Shown: piece by piece, positions 1 through 6,391 of the stretch
Layout of the letters: the number at the start of each line of letters is the position of its first letter
Position numbering within the stretch: position 1 is the first letter of the stretch
Source: Parvularculaceae bacterium UBA4496
GTDB taxonomy: Bacteria; Pseudomonadota; Alphaproteobacteria; Caulobacterales; Parvularculaceae
Direction: 5' to 3'
Assembly: GCA_002388885.1 (NCBI GenBank)
Contig: DGNI01000152.1
Location: forward strand, 391 to 9,484
DNA length: 9,094 nt
Translations under genes and position numbers: made by a program
The notes under the pieces: generated by a model
The model's database searches: none
What the model saw: only the letters and a program-made list of their open reading frames with translations
What the model was told of the DNA's origin: nothing

Positions 1-516
<516 letters not shown>

Positions 517-531
517 CGGCGCCTGGGCGAG

Positions 532-1311
532 TTATTCGCTCCGCTCCGCAGCCTCGAAATCGTCGTTTTCACGGCGTCTCGAGTTGTCGTCGCGCTGGCG
601 GACGGGCGGCGCCGTTCTGCGGCGCGGCGGCGGTTCTGTCTGTGACGGCGGTTCTGTCTGTGGCGGCGGCGCAGGCGGTGAGGATTGTTGCGGCGGGGGC
701 GATGCCGGTTCGCGTCTCAGAGGCGGCGCCATGCGGCGTTGTGGCGGCGGGGTTGTGTTTTCGCCCCGACCGCCGCGATTTCCGCCATCGCCGCGGCCCC
801 TGCGTCCGGGCCGGTCGCCATCATCGTCGCCGCGCCGTCTGCCGCCGCGATCGCCGTCCCCGCGAGGGCGCCGGTTTCCGTCTCCATCGTGACGGCGACC
901 GCGCCAGGGGTGATCGCGATAGCGCCAACCCGGTCTTGGCTGGCTGTAGCGCGGATAGCGTTCGAAATAGGTGAAATCGAAATAATATCCGCTGCCCGGG
1001 CCCCAATAACCGTAACGCCCGTACCACGGCCAGCCATAGCTGCTCGATGCGTACGCGCCGCCCGAATAGGAGTAAGCATCATAGGCGTCCGCAAAACACC
1101 GGTTCGCTTCTGCTTCGCAGTCTGCGTGACAGGCACGGTAGTCTCCCGGATATGCAGAAAATTGCTCGCAGTACCTGTAGCAGGCGACGGCATCGCTATC
1201 GCAAACGGCGAACGCTGACTGATAGGGGTAGGTAACGCATCCCGTGAGAAGTAAAAAAGACGCCGCCAACAGGATTGCGCCGAACGGGCGGGTGAACAAT
1301 CTGATCCCCAT
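532..1311 (-). CDS. Putative lipoprotein with six-cysteine block and Arg/Gly- and Pro-rich tail
   Basis: Function not recognised. The start at 1311 gives 259 residues. It is chosen because GAGGG lies about 5 nt upstream, and because the signal peptide then has normal length, with lipobox LLTGC ending at Cys25. Upstream in-frame ATGs (1347, 1383) lack this, and the furthest one falls inside the rpmF terminator hairpin. The predicted mature protein is membrane-anchored. Its regions in order are a cysteine block at residues 37-72 (C37, C44, C48, C61, C65, C72), a Tyr/Gly/Trp-rich stretch (about 77-137), an Arg/Gly/Asp-rich stretch (about 138-184) and a Pro-rich stretch with PPQTEP repeats (about 187-236). 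An acidic and basic end, FEAAERSE, closes it. The low-complexity tail suggests an extended, charged segment that could span or bind the envelope or peptidoglycan, but this is inference. It lies between rpmF and eno on the same strand. Confidence 0.8.
   Translation of the reverse strand: MGIRLFTRPFGAILLAASFLLLTGCVTYPYQSAFAVCDSDAVACYRYCEQFSAYPGDYRACHADCEAEANRCFADAYDAYSYSGGAYASSSYGWPWYGRYGYWGPGSGYYFDFTYFERYPRYSQPRPGWRYRDHPWRGRRHDGDGNRRPRGDGDRGGRRRGDDDGDRPGRRGRGDGGNRGGRGENTTPPPQRRMAPPLRREPASPPPQQSSPPAPPPQTEPPSQTEPPPRRRTAPPVRQRDDNSRRRENDDFEAAERSE
629..664. repeat. Two-copy 18-bp tandem repeat in the lipoprotein gene
   Basis: Units at 629-646 and 647-664 are identical at 17 of 18 positions. On the coding (minus) strand each encodes P-[P/S]-Q-T-E-P in the proline-rich tail. 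Being in frame, changes in copy number would only lengthen or shorten the tail. Confidence 0.85.
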
Positions 1312-1342
1312 GGTTTCCCTCGTCGGCCCCACAGCCTTAGTT

Positions 1343-1372
1343 ACCATAAGCGTTTGTTCCCCCAAAATGCAA
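1343..1372 (-). promoter_or_regulatory. Weak candidate promoter for the lipoprotein gene
   Basis: Minus-strand TTGCAT (1367-1372) and TATGGT (1343-1348) are spaced by 18 nt, just after the rpmF terminator-like hairpin and about 30 nt upstream of the chosen lipoprotein start at 1311. The matches are partial (3/6 and 4/6), so this rests mainly on position. Confidence 0.25.
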
Positions 1373-1393
1373 ACGCCGCCCAACAGGGCGGCG
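1364..1393 (-). terminator. Rho-independent terminator-like hairpin after rpmF
   Basis: An 8-bp perfect GC stem (1374-1381 paired with 1386-1393) closes a 4-nt loop, 27 nt past the rpmF stop. Read on the minus strand it is followed by TTTGCATTTT, an interrupted T-tract. It would separate rpmF from the lipoprotein gene. It also overlaps the longest possible lipoprotein ORF, which argues against that start. Confidence 0.6.
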
Positions 1394-1419
1394 CTCAGAA
1401 TCGGGTATGAAAAGGCGGC

Positions 1420-1602
1420 CTAGTCGTCCTGCGGCTCCAACACCTGCCGGCCGCGATATTTGCCGGTTTTCAGGTCGATATGATGCGGACGGCGTAACTC
1501 GCCAGAATCCTTGTCCTCGATATATGTTTCACCACGCAGGCTATCGTGGCTGCGACGCATGCCGCGCTTTGCGCCGGTAACTTTCCGCTTAGGAACGGCC
1601 AT
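1420..1602 (-). CDS. rpmF: 50S ribosomal protein bL32
   Basis: Small structural protein of the large ribosomal subunit, 60 residues. It begins MAVPKRK and contains [10 protein letters not shown], then [18 protein letters not shown] and [11 protein letters not shown], all characteristic of alphaproteobacterial L32. It has no cysteine, so it is the zinc-free form. The segment after MAVPKRK reads VTGAKR, where many relatives have TSPSRR, an ordinary variation. AGAGG lies about 6 nt before the ATG. A candidate promoter (1668-1696), a leader stem (1622-1642) and a downstream hairpin suggest a monocistronic unit, divergent from the secreted-protein gene at 1823. Identification is secure. Confidence 0.97.
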   Translation of the reverse strand: MAVPKRKVTGAKRGMRRSHDSLRGETYIEDKDSGELRRPHHIDLKTGKYRGRQVLEPQDD

Positions 1603-1621
1603 TTTAAACCTCTATAGAACG

Positions 1622-1642
1622 GGGCCTTGAAGGCTGAGGCCC
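1622..1642 (-). promoter_or_regulatory. Stem-loop in the rpmF leader
   Basis: GGGCCT and AGGCCC (1622-1627 and 1637-1642) pair as a 6-bp stem with a 9-nt loop in the predicted 5' leader, about 20 nt upstream of the L32 start. A competing pairing around TGAGG/CCTCA (1634-1644) is also possible. A regulatory role is speculative; I know of no named riboswitch that fits. Confidence 0.3.
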
Positions 1643-1667
1643 TCAGGCAATCAATCAGGAGCCCGGT

Positions 1668-1696
1668 CGTCTAAGCCAGGATGGGCCCCATTGCAA
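1668..1696 (-). promoter_or_regulatory. Candidate promoter of rpmF
   Basis: Minus-strand CTTGCAA (TTGCAA at 1691-1696) is followed after exactly 17 nt by TAGACG (1668-1673). This leaves a leader of roughly 60 nt before the L32 start. The -35 is good for an alphaproteobacterial housekeeping promoter and the -10 is weak. Confidence 0.4.
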
Positions 1697-1734
1697 GGCC
1701 TGGAAAAGCGATAATTCAGCTGAAGACCGGATTA

Positions 1735-1775
1735 CCAGCCAGTTCACATTTCAACGTATCTCTTTCAATGGCTGG
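1735..1775. repeat. CCAGCCA/TGGCTGG inverted repeat in the divergent intergenic region
   Basis: Perfect 7-bp arms at 1735-1741 and 1769-1775 are separated by 27 nt, between divergent rpmF and the gene at 1823. It could be a split operator or chance; nothing else supports a role. The rest of 1603-1822 holds only the rpmF promoter and leader signals. Confidence 0.3.
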
Positions 1776-1822
1776 AAACGCGGGGCGGCTATGCTAAGAA
1801 TGACATTCGGGGTTCTATCGGG

Positions 1823-2281
1823 ATGATTTCTTTGCGTAAATCCACGCCGCTACTGGCAGCCGCTGCGTTATTTTCAATGTTCGCGGGTTCGCCAGCCTAT
1901 GGCGAAAGTCCGGGCGAAGCTGATGGCGGCGTTCTTTCGCAGCCAGCGGCGATCAACACTACGCCTGAGGCATTCATCGACCTGCTGGCCGCGGAATTTT
2001 TCGAGGATAAATTGCGGCTGGCGCAATCCCGCCGGGTCGAGGCGGAAACGGCGCGGCAATATCTTGCGCTATCGCAAGCAGAGCGGAAAGCATTTCGAGA
2101 AGCAAGGAAGCGCGCCTGGAGCCATATGAGCGTGCAGGAGAAATCAGTTCTGCGGGGCGCGAAGCACCCCCGTTTCGCGAATCTCACCGAAGCGCAAAAG
2201 CAGCCATTCCGCCAGATCGCATTGCAAGATCTCGGCATCGTCAATGCCGCGCCCGTGGCGCTTCTCGACGGCGAAATCTAG
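1823..2281 (+). CDS. Secreted small protein with three tandem 19-residue motifs (DUF3106-like)
   Basis: No specific function recognised; 152 residues. An N-terminal signal peptide (Lys/Arg start, Ala/Leu core, cleavage probably near SPAYG at 23-27) predicts a periplasmic location. The mature part starts with a linker, then FIDLLAAEFF (51-60) and a long charged helical stretch. Three gap-free 19-residue units follow at 83-101, 102-120 and 121-139. Each is built on [LM]-[ST]-x-x-[EQ]-[RK]-x-x-[FL]-R (LSQAERKAFR, MSVQEKSVLR, LTEAQKQPFR). This resembles the repeats of DUF3106-type periplasmic proteins, where 'L.P.ER..F/L R' units recur; the family assignment is from memory and tentative. CGGGG about 10 nt upstream is a modest ribosome binding site. 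It is the only plus-strand gene here and ends 9 nt from the stop of the convergent Sel1-like gene. Confidence 0.75.
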   Translation: MISLRKSTPLLAAAALFSMFAGSPAYGESPGEADGGVLSQPAAINTTPEAFIDLLAAEFFEDKLRLAQSRRVEAETARQYLALSQAERKAFREARKRAWSHMSVQEKSVLRGAKHPRFANLTEAQKQPFRQIALQDLGIVNAAPVALLDGEI

Positions 2282-2290
2282 AAATCAAAG

Positions 2291-2575
2291 CTAGGCTTGC
2301 GGACGGGCCCGATGTGTCGCGAGATACTCTCGCGCCAATTTTTGCGCCTCGGCAACCTCTTCTGGCGACATTTCGTTAGCTAGTTCTGCACGATAAGCGC
2401 GGGCTTCAAGATTGCCCTGCATCGCAGCGAGATTGAACCATTTATGCGCCGTGATGAGATCGAACGCGCCGGTCTCTCCGCCCGTCGAAGCTTCAAGCCC
2501 CAGCCGGTACATTTCTGCGTCACTCAAAAACGGCTCGATAGCATCGAGCGCTTCTACATCCATGGCGATTGTCAT
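2291..2575 (-). CDS. Small Sel1-repeat-like protein
   Basis: Sel1-like repeats are alpha-alpha hairpins of the TPR type that mediate protein contacts (family knowledge); the partner is unknown. The start at 2575 (94 residues) is preferred over the ATG at 2632, because AAGGGG lies 8 nt before it and the upstream ATG has no ribosome binding site. There is no signal peptide, so it is probably cytosolic. Residues about 19-60 fit one Sel1 unit: DAEMYRLGLEASTG, then DLITAHKWFNLAAMQGNLEA, with the Tyr, Leu-Gly, Ala-x-Lys-Trp and Ala-Ala-x-x-Gly positions. The C-terminus (SPEEVAEAQKLAREYLA, about 70-86) is a helix typical of short alphaproteobacterial Sel1 proteins. It stands alone downstream of an AT-rich region with CtrA-like boxes and is convergent with the gene at 1823. 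Confidence 0.75.
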   Translation of the reverse strand: MTIAMDVEALDAIEPFLSDAEMYRLGLEASTGGETGAFDLITAHKWFNLAAMQGNLEARAYRAELANEMSPEEVAEAQKLAREYLATHRARPQA

Positions 2576-2660
2576 GTTGCAGCCCCTTGTCTTTTCCCCG
2601 CCGCACCCACGCGAGCGGATTAACCATGACAAGGATGAAAGGCGCGAGGCTAAAATCCGG

Positions 2661-2675
2661 TTAATGCGGCATTAG
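2661..2675. promoter_or_regulatory. CtrA-box-like site (TTAA-N7-TTAG)
   Basis: TTAA at 2661-2664 and TTAG at 2672-2675, spaced by exactly 7 nt, match the CtrA consensus TTAA-N7-TTAA at 7 of 8 positions. It lies 86 nt upstream of the Sel1-like start. Significance depends on the second box nearby and on the organism having CtrA. Confidence 0.35.
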
Positions 2676-2693
2676 CCAAACGTTTAGGTTTTA

Positions 2694-2708
2694 TAAATGG
2701 TTTGTTAA
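2694..2708. promoter_or_regulatory. Second CtrA-box-like site (TAAA-N7-TTAA)
   Basis: TAAA at 2694-2697 and TTAA at 2705-2708 with a 7-nt spacer match the CtrA consensus at 7 of 8 positions, 18 nt beyond the first box. The surrounding segment is AT-rich (about 67% AT in 2701-2760), so chance matches are easier here. Confidence 0.3.
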
Positions 2709-2743
2709 TTCTTGTTTTTAGTTTTTATACGGAAAGAATATTC

Positions 2744-2772
2744 GCCGGCGCATCTGTTTCAAATACGCCGGC
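2744..2772 (-). terminator. Inverted repeat after the four-cysteine pair, possible terminator
   Basis: GCCGGCG (2744-2750) and CGCCGGC (2766-2772) form a perfect 7-bp GC stem with a 15-nt loop, 9 nt past the stop at 2782. On the minus strand it is followed by GAATATTCTTTCC, a poor T-tract. On the plus strand it is followed by TTTT. Position favours ending transcription of the paralog pair, but the large loop makes this uncertain. Confidence 0.4.
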
Positions 2773-2781
2773 TTTTACATC

Positions 2782-3198
2782 TCAAGAATCCGGGTTTTCG
2801 ATTTTTGAAAGTTTTTCGAAATCGCCGAGGCCACAACCGCCTCGCTCAGTTCCGAACGCATCCAGCACTCTTATCGTATCGCCTCTGCACATCCGCGATG
2901 CAGTACTCTCATGCACATAACGCTGTTCAAATTCGAGACCGGCGCATCTGCCGCTCAGTTCGTTCAGATACATTTCACCATTTCTCATTTCCACGAGCAG
3001 CGTATAATCATCCACCGCATCGGTATCCTCAACATTCCTTAAAAGAACACAGGACACCGCCTCGCCCGTCCGCTCATATTGCGACAGCATTTCTTTCGCC
3101 TTGTCGCTCTCACGCCCGAGAAGCAACGCGCCGGCGCTGGTCGTCATTACAATCAATGCGGCGGCGCTGATAAACAATTTAGTGGATAGGGTTCTCAT
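2782..3198 (-). CDS. Exported four-cysteine protein, DUF6491-like (second of tandem paralogs)
   Basis: Function unknown; 138 residues. AAAGGA lies 8 nt before the ATG. Residues 1 to about 24 form a signal peptide (MRTLSTKLFISAAALIVMTT core, then SAGA) without a lipobox cysteine, so a soluble periplasmic or secreted protein is likely. The mature domain has C50, C85, C104 and C122, probably two disulfides. Key segments are TGEAVSC, MYLNELSGRCAGLE, MCRGDTIRVLD and GGCGLGDFEKL. This pattern (Cys, a Tyr-Leu-Asn strand, SG-[RK]-C-x-G, [LM]-C-R, then CGL-x-x-FEKL) resembles DUF6491, a family of unknown function; the name is from memory. It is paralogous to the gene upstream at 3245-3655, with only 46 nt between them, so the two are probably co-transcribed. 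Confidence 0.8.
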   Translation of the reverse strand: MRTLSTKLFISAAALIVMTTSAGALLLGRESDKAKEMLSQYERTGEAVSCVLLRNVEDTDAVDDYTLLVEMRNGEMYLNELSGRCAGLEFEQRYVHESTASRMCRGDTIRVLDAFGTERGGCGLGDFEKLSKIENPDS

Positions 3199-3244
3199 CT
3201 TTTATGTCCTTTAGGCGTTAGCAATTTCCATCGGGGAAACACGC

Positions 3245-3655
3245 TTACCGCGCCTCGATTCGCTCAAGTTTTTCAAAACTGTTCAGACCGCAGGATCCCT
3301 CGGTCAAGCCCGTAGTGTTATCAACTACCGTGATGATCTCATTGCGGCAAAGCTGCCCAGTCGTAATCGTATACTGCAGCCGATTGCCGGCCCATTGCGC
3401 GCCATTGCATTTTCCAGAGACCTTGTTGAGGTAATAATTGTTTGTCGAAACACGCACCAGCAAATGGCGCTCATCAAGCGCAGTTATTGATTGGATGCGC
3501 ATCACACTAAGGCAATTCTCAGTTTCACCGGTCGCCTCAAACTGCGCGAGACGTTCCGCAGCGCGTTCTGAAATTGCGCCATCGTCAGACGCAGCAGTAG
3601 CGCAACCTGCTGTCGCTAGTACAGCGCCACAAGCAACCACCACTATATGTTTCAT
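3245..3655 (-). CDS. Exported four-cysteine protein, DUF6491-like, possible lipoprotein (first of tandem paralogs)
   Basis: Function unknown; 136 residues from the ATG at 3655. That start is preferred over the in-frame ATG at 3682 because an excellent GGAGGAG lies 5-6 nt upstream. The signal peptide (MKHIVVVACGAVLATAGC) ends in an imperfect lipobox TAGC at Cys18, so either lipid attachment or ordinary cleavage just after is possible. The mature part has C48, C83, C103 and C122, matching the downstream paralog with only one-residue shifts. Shared segments include TGE, YLN-x-x-SG-[KR]-C-x-G, LCR/MCR and CGL-x-x-FEKL. N-terminal to the first mature Cys, 10 of 20 aligned positions are identical. 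Probably first gene of a two-gene operon; cysK lies 126 nt upstream on the same strand. Confidence 0.8.
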   Translation of the reverse strand: MKHIVVVACGAVLATAGCATAASDDGAISERAAERLAQFEATGETENCLSVMRIQSITALDERHLLVRVSTNNYYLNKVSGKCNGAQWAGNRLQYTITTGQLCRNEIITVVDNTTGLTEGSCGLNSFEKLERIEAR

Positions 3656-3703
3656 ATTCACTCCTCCGGACGCCCCAGCCAAGTGAAGACTTTATAACCA
3701 ATT

Positions 3704-3717
3704 CGATACCGTTATCG
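3704..3717. promoter_or_regulatory. Operator-like palindrome upstream of the four-cysteine pair
   Basis: CGATA and TATCG (3704-3708, 3713-3717) flank CCGT as a perfect 5-bp inverted repeat, about 50 nt upstream of the start at 3655. Just downstream on the minus strand is TTATAAAG, a possible -10 region without a clear -35. This would suit a regulator site, but the palindrome is short and could be chance. Confidence 0.3.
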
Positions 3718-3781
3718 GCATCACGATATGATGATTTGCCCTCACCTTTCTTAGATTCCAATCAATTCTGCGAGAGCCGTA

Positions 3782-4819
3782 TTAAAGCTGGTATCCTGCA
3801 GTGGATTTTGAAATTTCGATTTCATCGGCGTTCATATCAGCCTCAATATCGCCGAATAGCGGAGTTGAAAGATACCGCTCGCCCGTATCGGGCAGCATGG
3901 CGAGAATATTTGTTCCCTTCGCCGCCGATTCCGCGATTTTCATGGCGCCCATAAATGTCGAACCGCCGGAAATGCCGGTGAAGATGCCTTCTTTCTGAGC
4001 CAGCAACCGGGACCATTTCATTCCTTCAGGCGGAGGGGTCTTGATTATCTGATGGATCACGCCTGAATCGACCGCTTCCGATGTGATCTTTGGAATAAAG
4101 TCCGGGCTCCACCCCTGTATTGGATGCGGCGTCCATGCCGGGTGCGATGCTGCTGGGCTGCCGTCGCTATTGCGCTCCTGTGCGGCTCCACTTGAAAGCA
4201 TCGCGGCATCCGGCGGTTCGCAGACGATGATTTTCGTATCCGGGCTTTCTTTTTTAAGAACCCTGCTAACGCCTGTGAGTGTGCCGCCGGTGCCAAAGCC
4301 CGTCACCCAGTAATCGAGTTTCTGACCTTTGAAATCATCCATGATCTCGCGGCCAGTCGTGCGCTCATGCATGTCGGGGTTGGCTTCGTTTTCAAACTGG
4401 CGCGTTAGAAACCAGCCGTTTTTCCTTGCGAGCTCCTTTGCTTTCTCCACCATGCCGGTGCCTTTCGCCGGCGCCGGCGTTAAAATCACTTTGGCGCCGA
4501 GGAAGCGCATAAGCTTGCGCCGCTCGACCGAAAAACTTTCCGCCATGGTGACGACCAGCGGATACCCTTTCGCCGCGCAGACCATGGCAAGGCCGATGCC
4601 GGTGTTGCCGGATGTGGCTTCAACAACCGTTTGACCGGGTTTGAGATCACCGGATTTCTCCGCCGCCTCGATGACGCCGAGCGCGAGGCGATCCTTCACC
4701 GACCCTAACGGATTGAACGCCTCGAATTTTACGAACAGGTTTACGCCTTCAGGCGCGAGGCGGTTGATCCGGATGACCGGCGTATTGCCGACCGTGCCGA
4801 GGATTGAGTCGTGTTTCAT
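3782..4819 (-). CDS. cysK: Cysteine synthase (O-acetylserine sulfhydrylase), PLP-dependent
   Basis: Makes L-cysteine and acetate from O-acetyl-L-serine and sulfide in the cytosol, the last step of sulfate assimilation. The 345 residues carry the whole fold-type II signature. PLP-binding Lys42 is in GSVKDR, the substrate loop TSGNTG is at 69-74, the phosphate-binding loop GFGTGGT is at 174-180, and SGGS (284-287) and PDTGERY (310-316) follow. About 20 extra residues (roughly 209-234, including SDGSPAASHPAW) precede HPIQGWSPDFIP, where short CysK proteins have SGG-x-PGPHKIQG. This insertion and the C-terminal ISKSTAGYQL mark a known alphaproteobacterial-type subgroup rather than a defect. AAGGAG lies 6 nt before the ATG. 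Cystathionine beta-synthase is a possible alternative for such sequences, but no CBS or heme region is present. No clear terminator follows. Confidence 0.94.
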   Translation of the reverse strand: MKHDSILGTVGNTPVIRINRLAPEGVNLFVKFEAFNPLGSVKDRLALGVIEAAEKSGDLKPGQTVVEATSGNTGIGLAMVCAAKGYPLVVTMAESFSVERRKLMRFLGAKVILTPAPAKGTGMVEKAKELARKNGWFLTRQFENEANPDMHERTTGREIMDDFKGQKLDYWVTGFGTGGTLTGVSRVLKKESPDTKIIVCEPPDAAMLSSGAAQERNSDGSPAASHPAWTPHPIQGWSPDFIPKITSEAVDSGVIHQIIKTPPPEGMKWSRLLAQKEGIFTGISGGSTFMGAMKIAESAAKGTNILAMLPDTGERYLSTPLFGDIEADMNADEIEISKSTAGYQL

Positions 4820-4923
4820 GGGTTTCTCCTTGGAATTCGTCGCCTGTCTTGTTCACCCTTGATGATAATGACTGTCACACCTGAAAGCGATGGCGCGGCG
4901 CCGAACGCCTATCCCGGCCCAGG

Positions 4924-6345
4924 CTATTCAACATCGCCATCGCCTGCCAGCTCTTTCAAAATAACATACCAATGATCAAGGCCGTCATAGAATGCGTCAA
5001 CCGAAAGACGCTCATTAAGCCCGTGCGCGAACATATCGTCCGGCTTCGACCATGCACCGGAAATGGCGACCGTATCATAGCCCTTGGTCCGGTAGTGCAT
5101 GCCGTCAGTGCCGCCCGATTCCATATACGGTATGACAGGCGCGCTGATGCCGCGAGCGCTCAGCGCAGACGTTATTGCGGATAAAACTTCCGGGCGCAGG
5201 GCTGATTCCGGGCTTTCTGTGACATCGGTCATAAGCTCGAACCGGATATTTTCATTATCGACAATATCCTTGAGGGTGGCTTCGGTGTCTGCTGCGGCGA
5301 CGCCGGGGAAGATGCGGCAGTTAATCGTCGCCGTCGCTGATTGCGGCAAGGCGTTTTCCGCATGACCGGCGCGCAGCATGGTGGCAATACAGGTTGTGCC
5401 GGTTGTCCCGACCGTTTCAGGGTTTGAGCGCAGAACCCGGATTGCTTTTTTATTCTTGGGGTTTTCGGCAAACGCAATCATGGCTTCACCGAGCGCACCC
5501 GGCGTTACCTGTCCAGCGGCGCCAAAATAAGCGCGCGTCAGTTCCGTCGCTTGCACGGGAAATTTATGCGCCTCTATTTTCTTCAGCGCATCAGCGAGCT
5601 CATAGATCGCGTTATCGTCGCGCGGCCGGGATGAGTGTCCGCCCTGATTTGTAACCGTCAGCTCGAATGTAGCGTATGTCTTTTCCGCGCCTTGTACGGA
5701 AAAAAACAACGGCGATCCGTCGGGAGCCAAAACGCCGCCCCCAGCGTCGCTGTTCAAAACGAATTCCGGATCGATATTATTGGCGACATATTCCGCCTGC
5801 GCCCGGGTGGAGATCATGCCGGTTTCTTCATCGCCGGAAAAAACAATGACCAGGTCGCGGCGTGGCGTCCATCCTTCTTTTTTCAACCGGATGAAGGTCG
5901 CAACCAGATTTGTGATGCCATATTTATTGTCTATCGTGCCGCGCCCGAAGAAATAGCCGTCTTCTTCTGTCAGCGTAAACGGCGGGCGTTCCCAATCTTC
6001 GGGCAGCGCATCCACCACATCCATATGCCCGAGCAAAACGATCGGCTTTTGCGCACTCTCGCCTTCAGCGCGGTAAAACACCATGAGCCCTTGGGTATGT
6101 TCGCCTTCGCTATCGTAGTCCGTGATTTGAATATCATCATCGGCAAATCCCGCGGCGCGAAGTTGATCAGCCAAATAGCTGACCATTGCCGGCACCTGTT
6201 CGTGCCCTTTCGCCGTTCTGAACGAGATGACCTTCTCATAAATATTGCGAGTCATTTGTTCATGGTCAGAAAGATCGCGCGCCATCGCCGGTGATGCGAT
6301 GGCAAGCATCGCGGCGGTGAAAAGCAGAATAGAGCGTATAGTCAT
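4924..6345 (-). CDS. Exported M20-family zinc metallopeptidase (carboxypeptidase/dipeptidase type)
   Basis: Predicted to cleave C-terminal residues or small peptides with two catalytic metal ions. The 473 residues start with a clear signal peptide (cleavage near SPAMA at 18-22), so it acts in the periplasm or outside. M20 motifs appear in order: HMD (metal ligand H107, catalytic-support D109), GRGTIDNK with bridging D139, GDEETG with general base E173 and ligand E174, NSDAGG with D200, the dimerisation-domain GGHSSRP with H237, and AHGLNERL with ligand H441. All expected catalytic and metal residues are present, so it should be active. AAGGGG lies 8 nt before the ATG; an overlapping out-of-frame ATG 7 nt upstream is not used. 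It ends 104 nt before cysK on the same strand. Substrate cannot be deduced. Confidence 0.93.
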   Translation of the reverse strand: MTIRSILLFTAAMLAIASPAMARDLSDHEQMTRNIYEKVISFRTAKGHEQVPAMVSYLADQLRAAGFADDDIQITDYDSEGEHTQGLMVFYRAEGESAQKPIVLLGHMDVVDALPEDWERPPFTLTEEDGYFFGRGTIDNKYGITNLVATFIRLKKEGWTPRRDLVIVFSGDEETGMISTRAQAEYVANNIDPEFVLNSDAGGGVLAPDGSPLFFSVQGAEKTYATFELTVTNQGGHSSRPRDDNAIYELADALKKIEAHKFPVQATELTRAYFGAAGQVTPGALGEAMIAFAENPKNKKAIRVLRSNPETVGTTGTTCIATMLRAGHAENALPQSATATINCRIFPGVAAADTEATLKDIVDNENIRFELMTDVTESPESALRPEVLSAITSALSARGISAPVIPYMESGGTDGMHYRTKGYDTVAISGAWSKPDDMFAHGLNERLSVDAFYDGLDHWYVILKELAGDGDVE

Positions 6346-6391
6346 GGAGCATCCCCTTGCCAGAATCGATATCCGAGGTTTCTGGCGGCGG

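Noticed and set aside
1312..1383. 24-codon upstream extension of the lipoprotein gene to the ATG at 1383
   Set aside because: It overlaps the rpmF terminator hairpin, places the lipobox too far from the start and has no ribosome binding site; GAGGG precedes the ATG at 1311.
2576..2632. Extended start of the Sel1-like protein at 2632
   Set aside because: The added residues are not Sel1-like and no ribosome binding site precedes it; AAGGGG precedes the ATG at 2575.
2712..3170. Plus-strand open frame (152 codons) opposite the second four-cysteine gene
   Set aside because: No ribosome binding site, no motif, and the opposite frame has a signal peptide and a paralog.
4199..4320. Insertion in CysK before HPIQGW as a sign of a damaged or fused gene
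   Set aside because: It keeps the frame and all motifs on both sides, and this longer loop with GSPAASHPAW-like sequence is known in an alphaproteobacterial-type CysK subgroup.
5635..6294. Plus-strand open frame (219 codons) opposite the M20 peptidase
   Set aside because: The minus frame has all M20 catalytic motifs; this one has no recognisable domain and is a mirror of codon bias.
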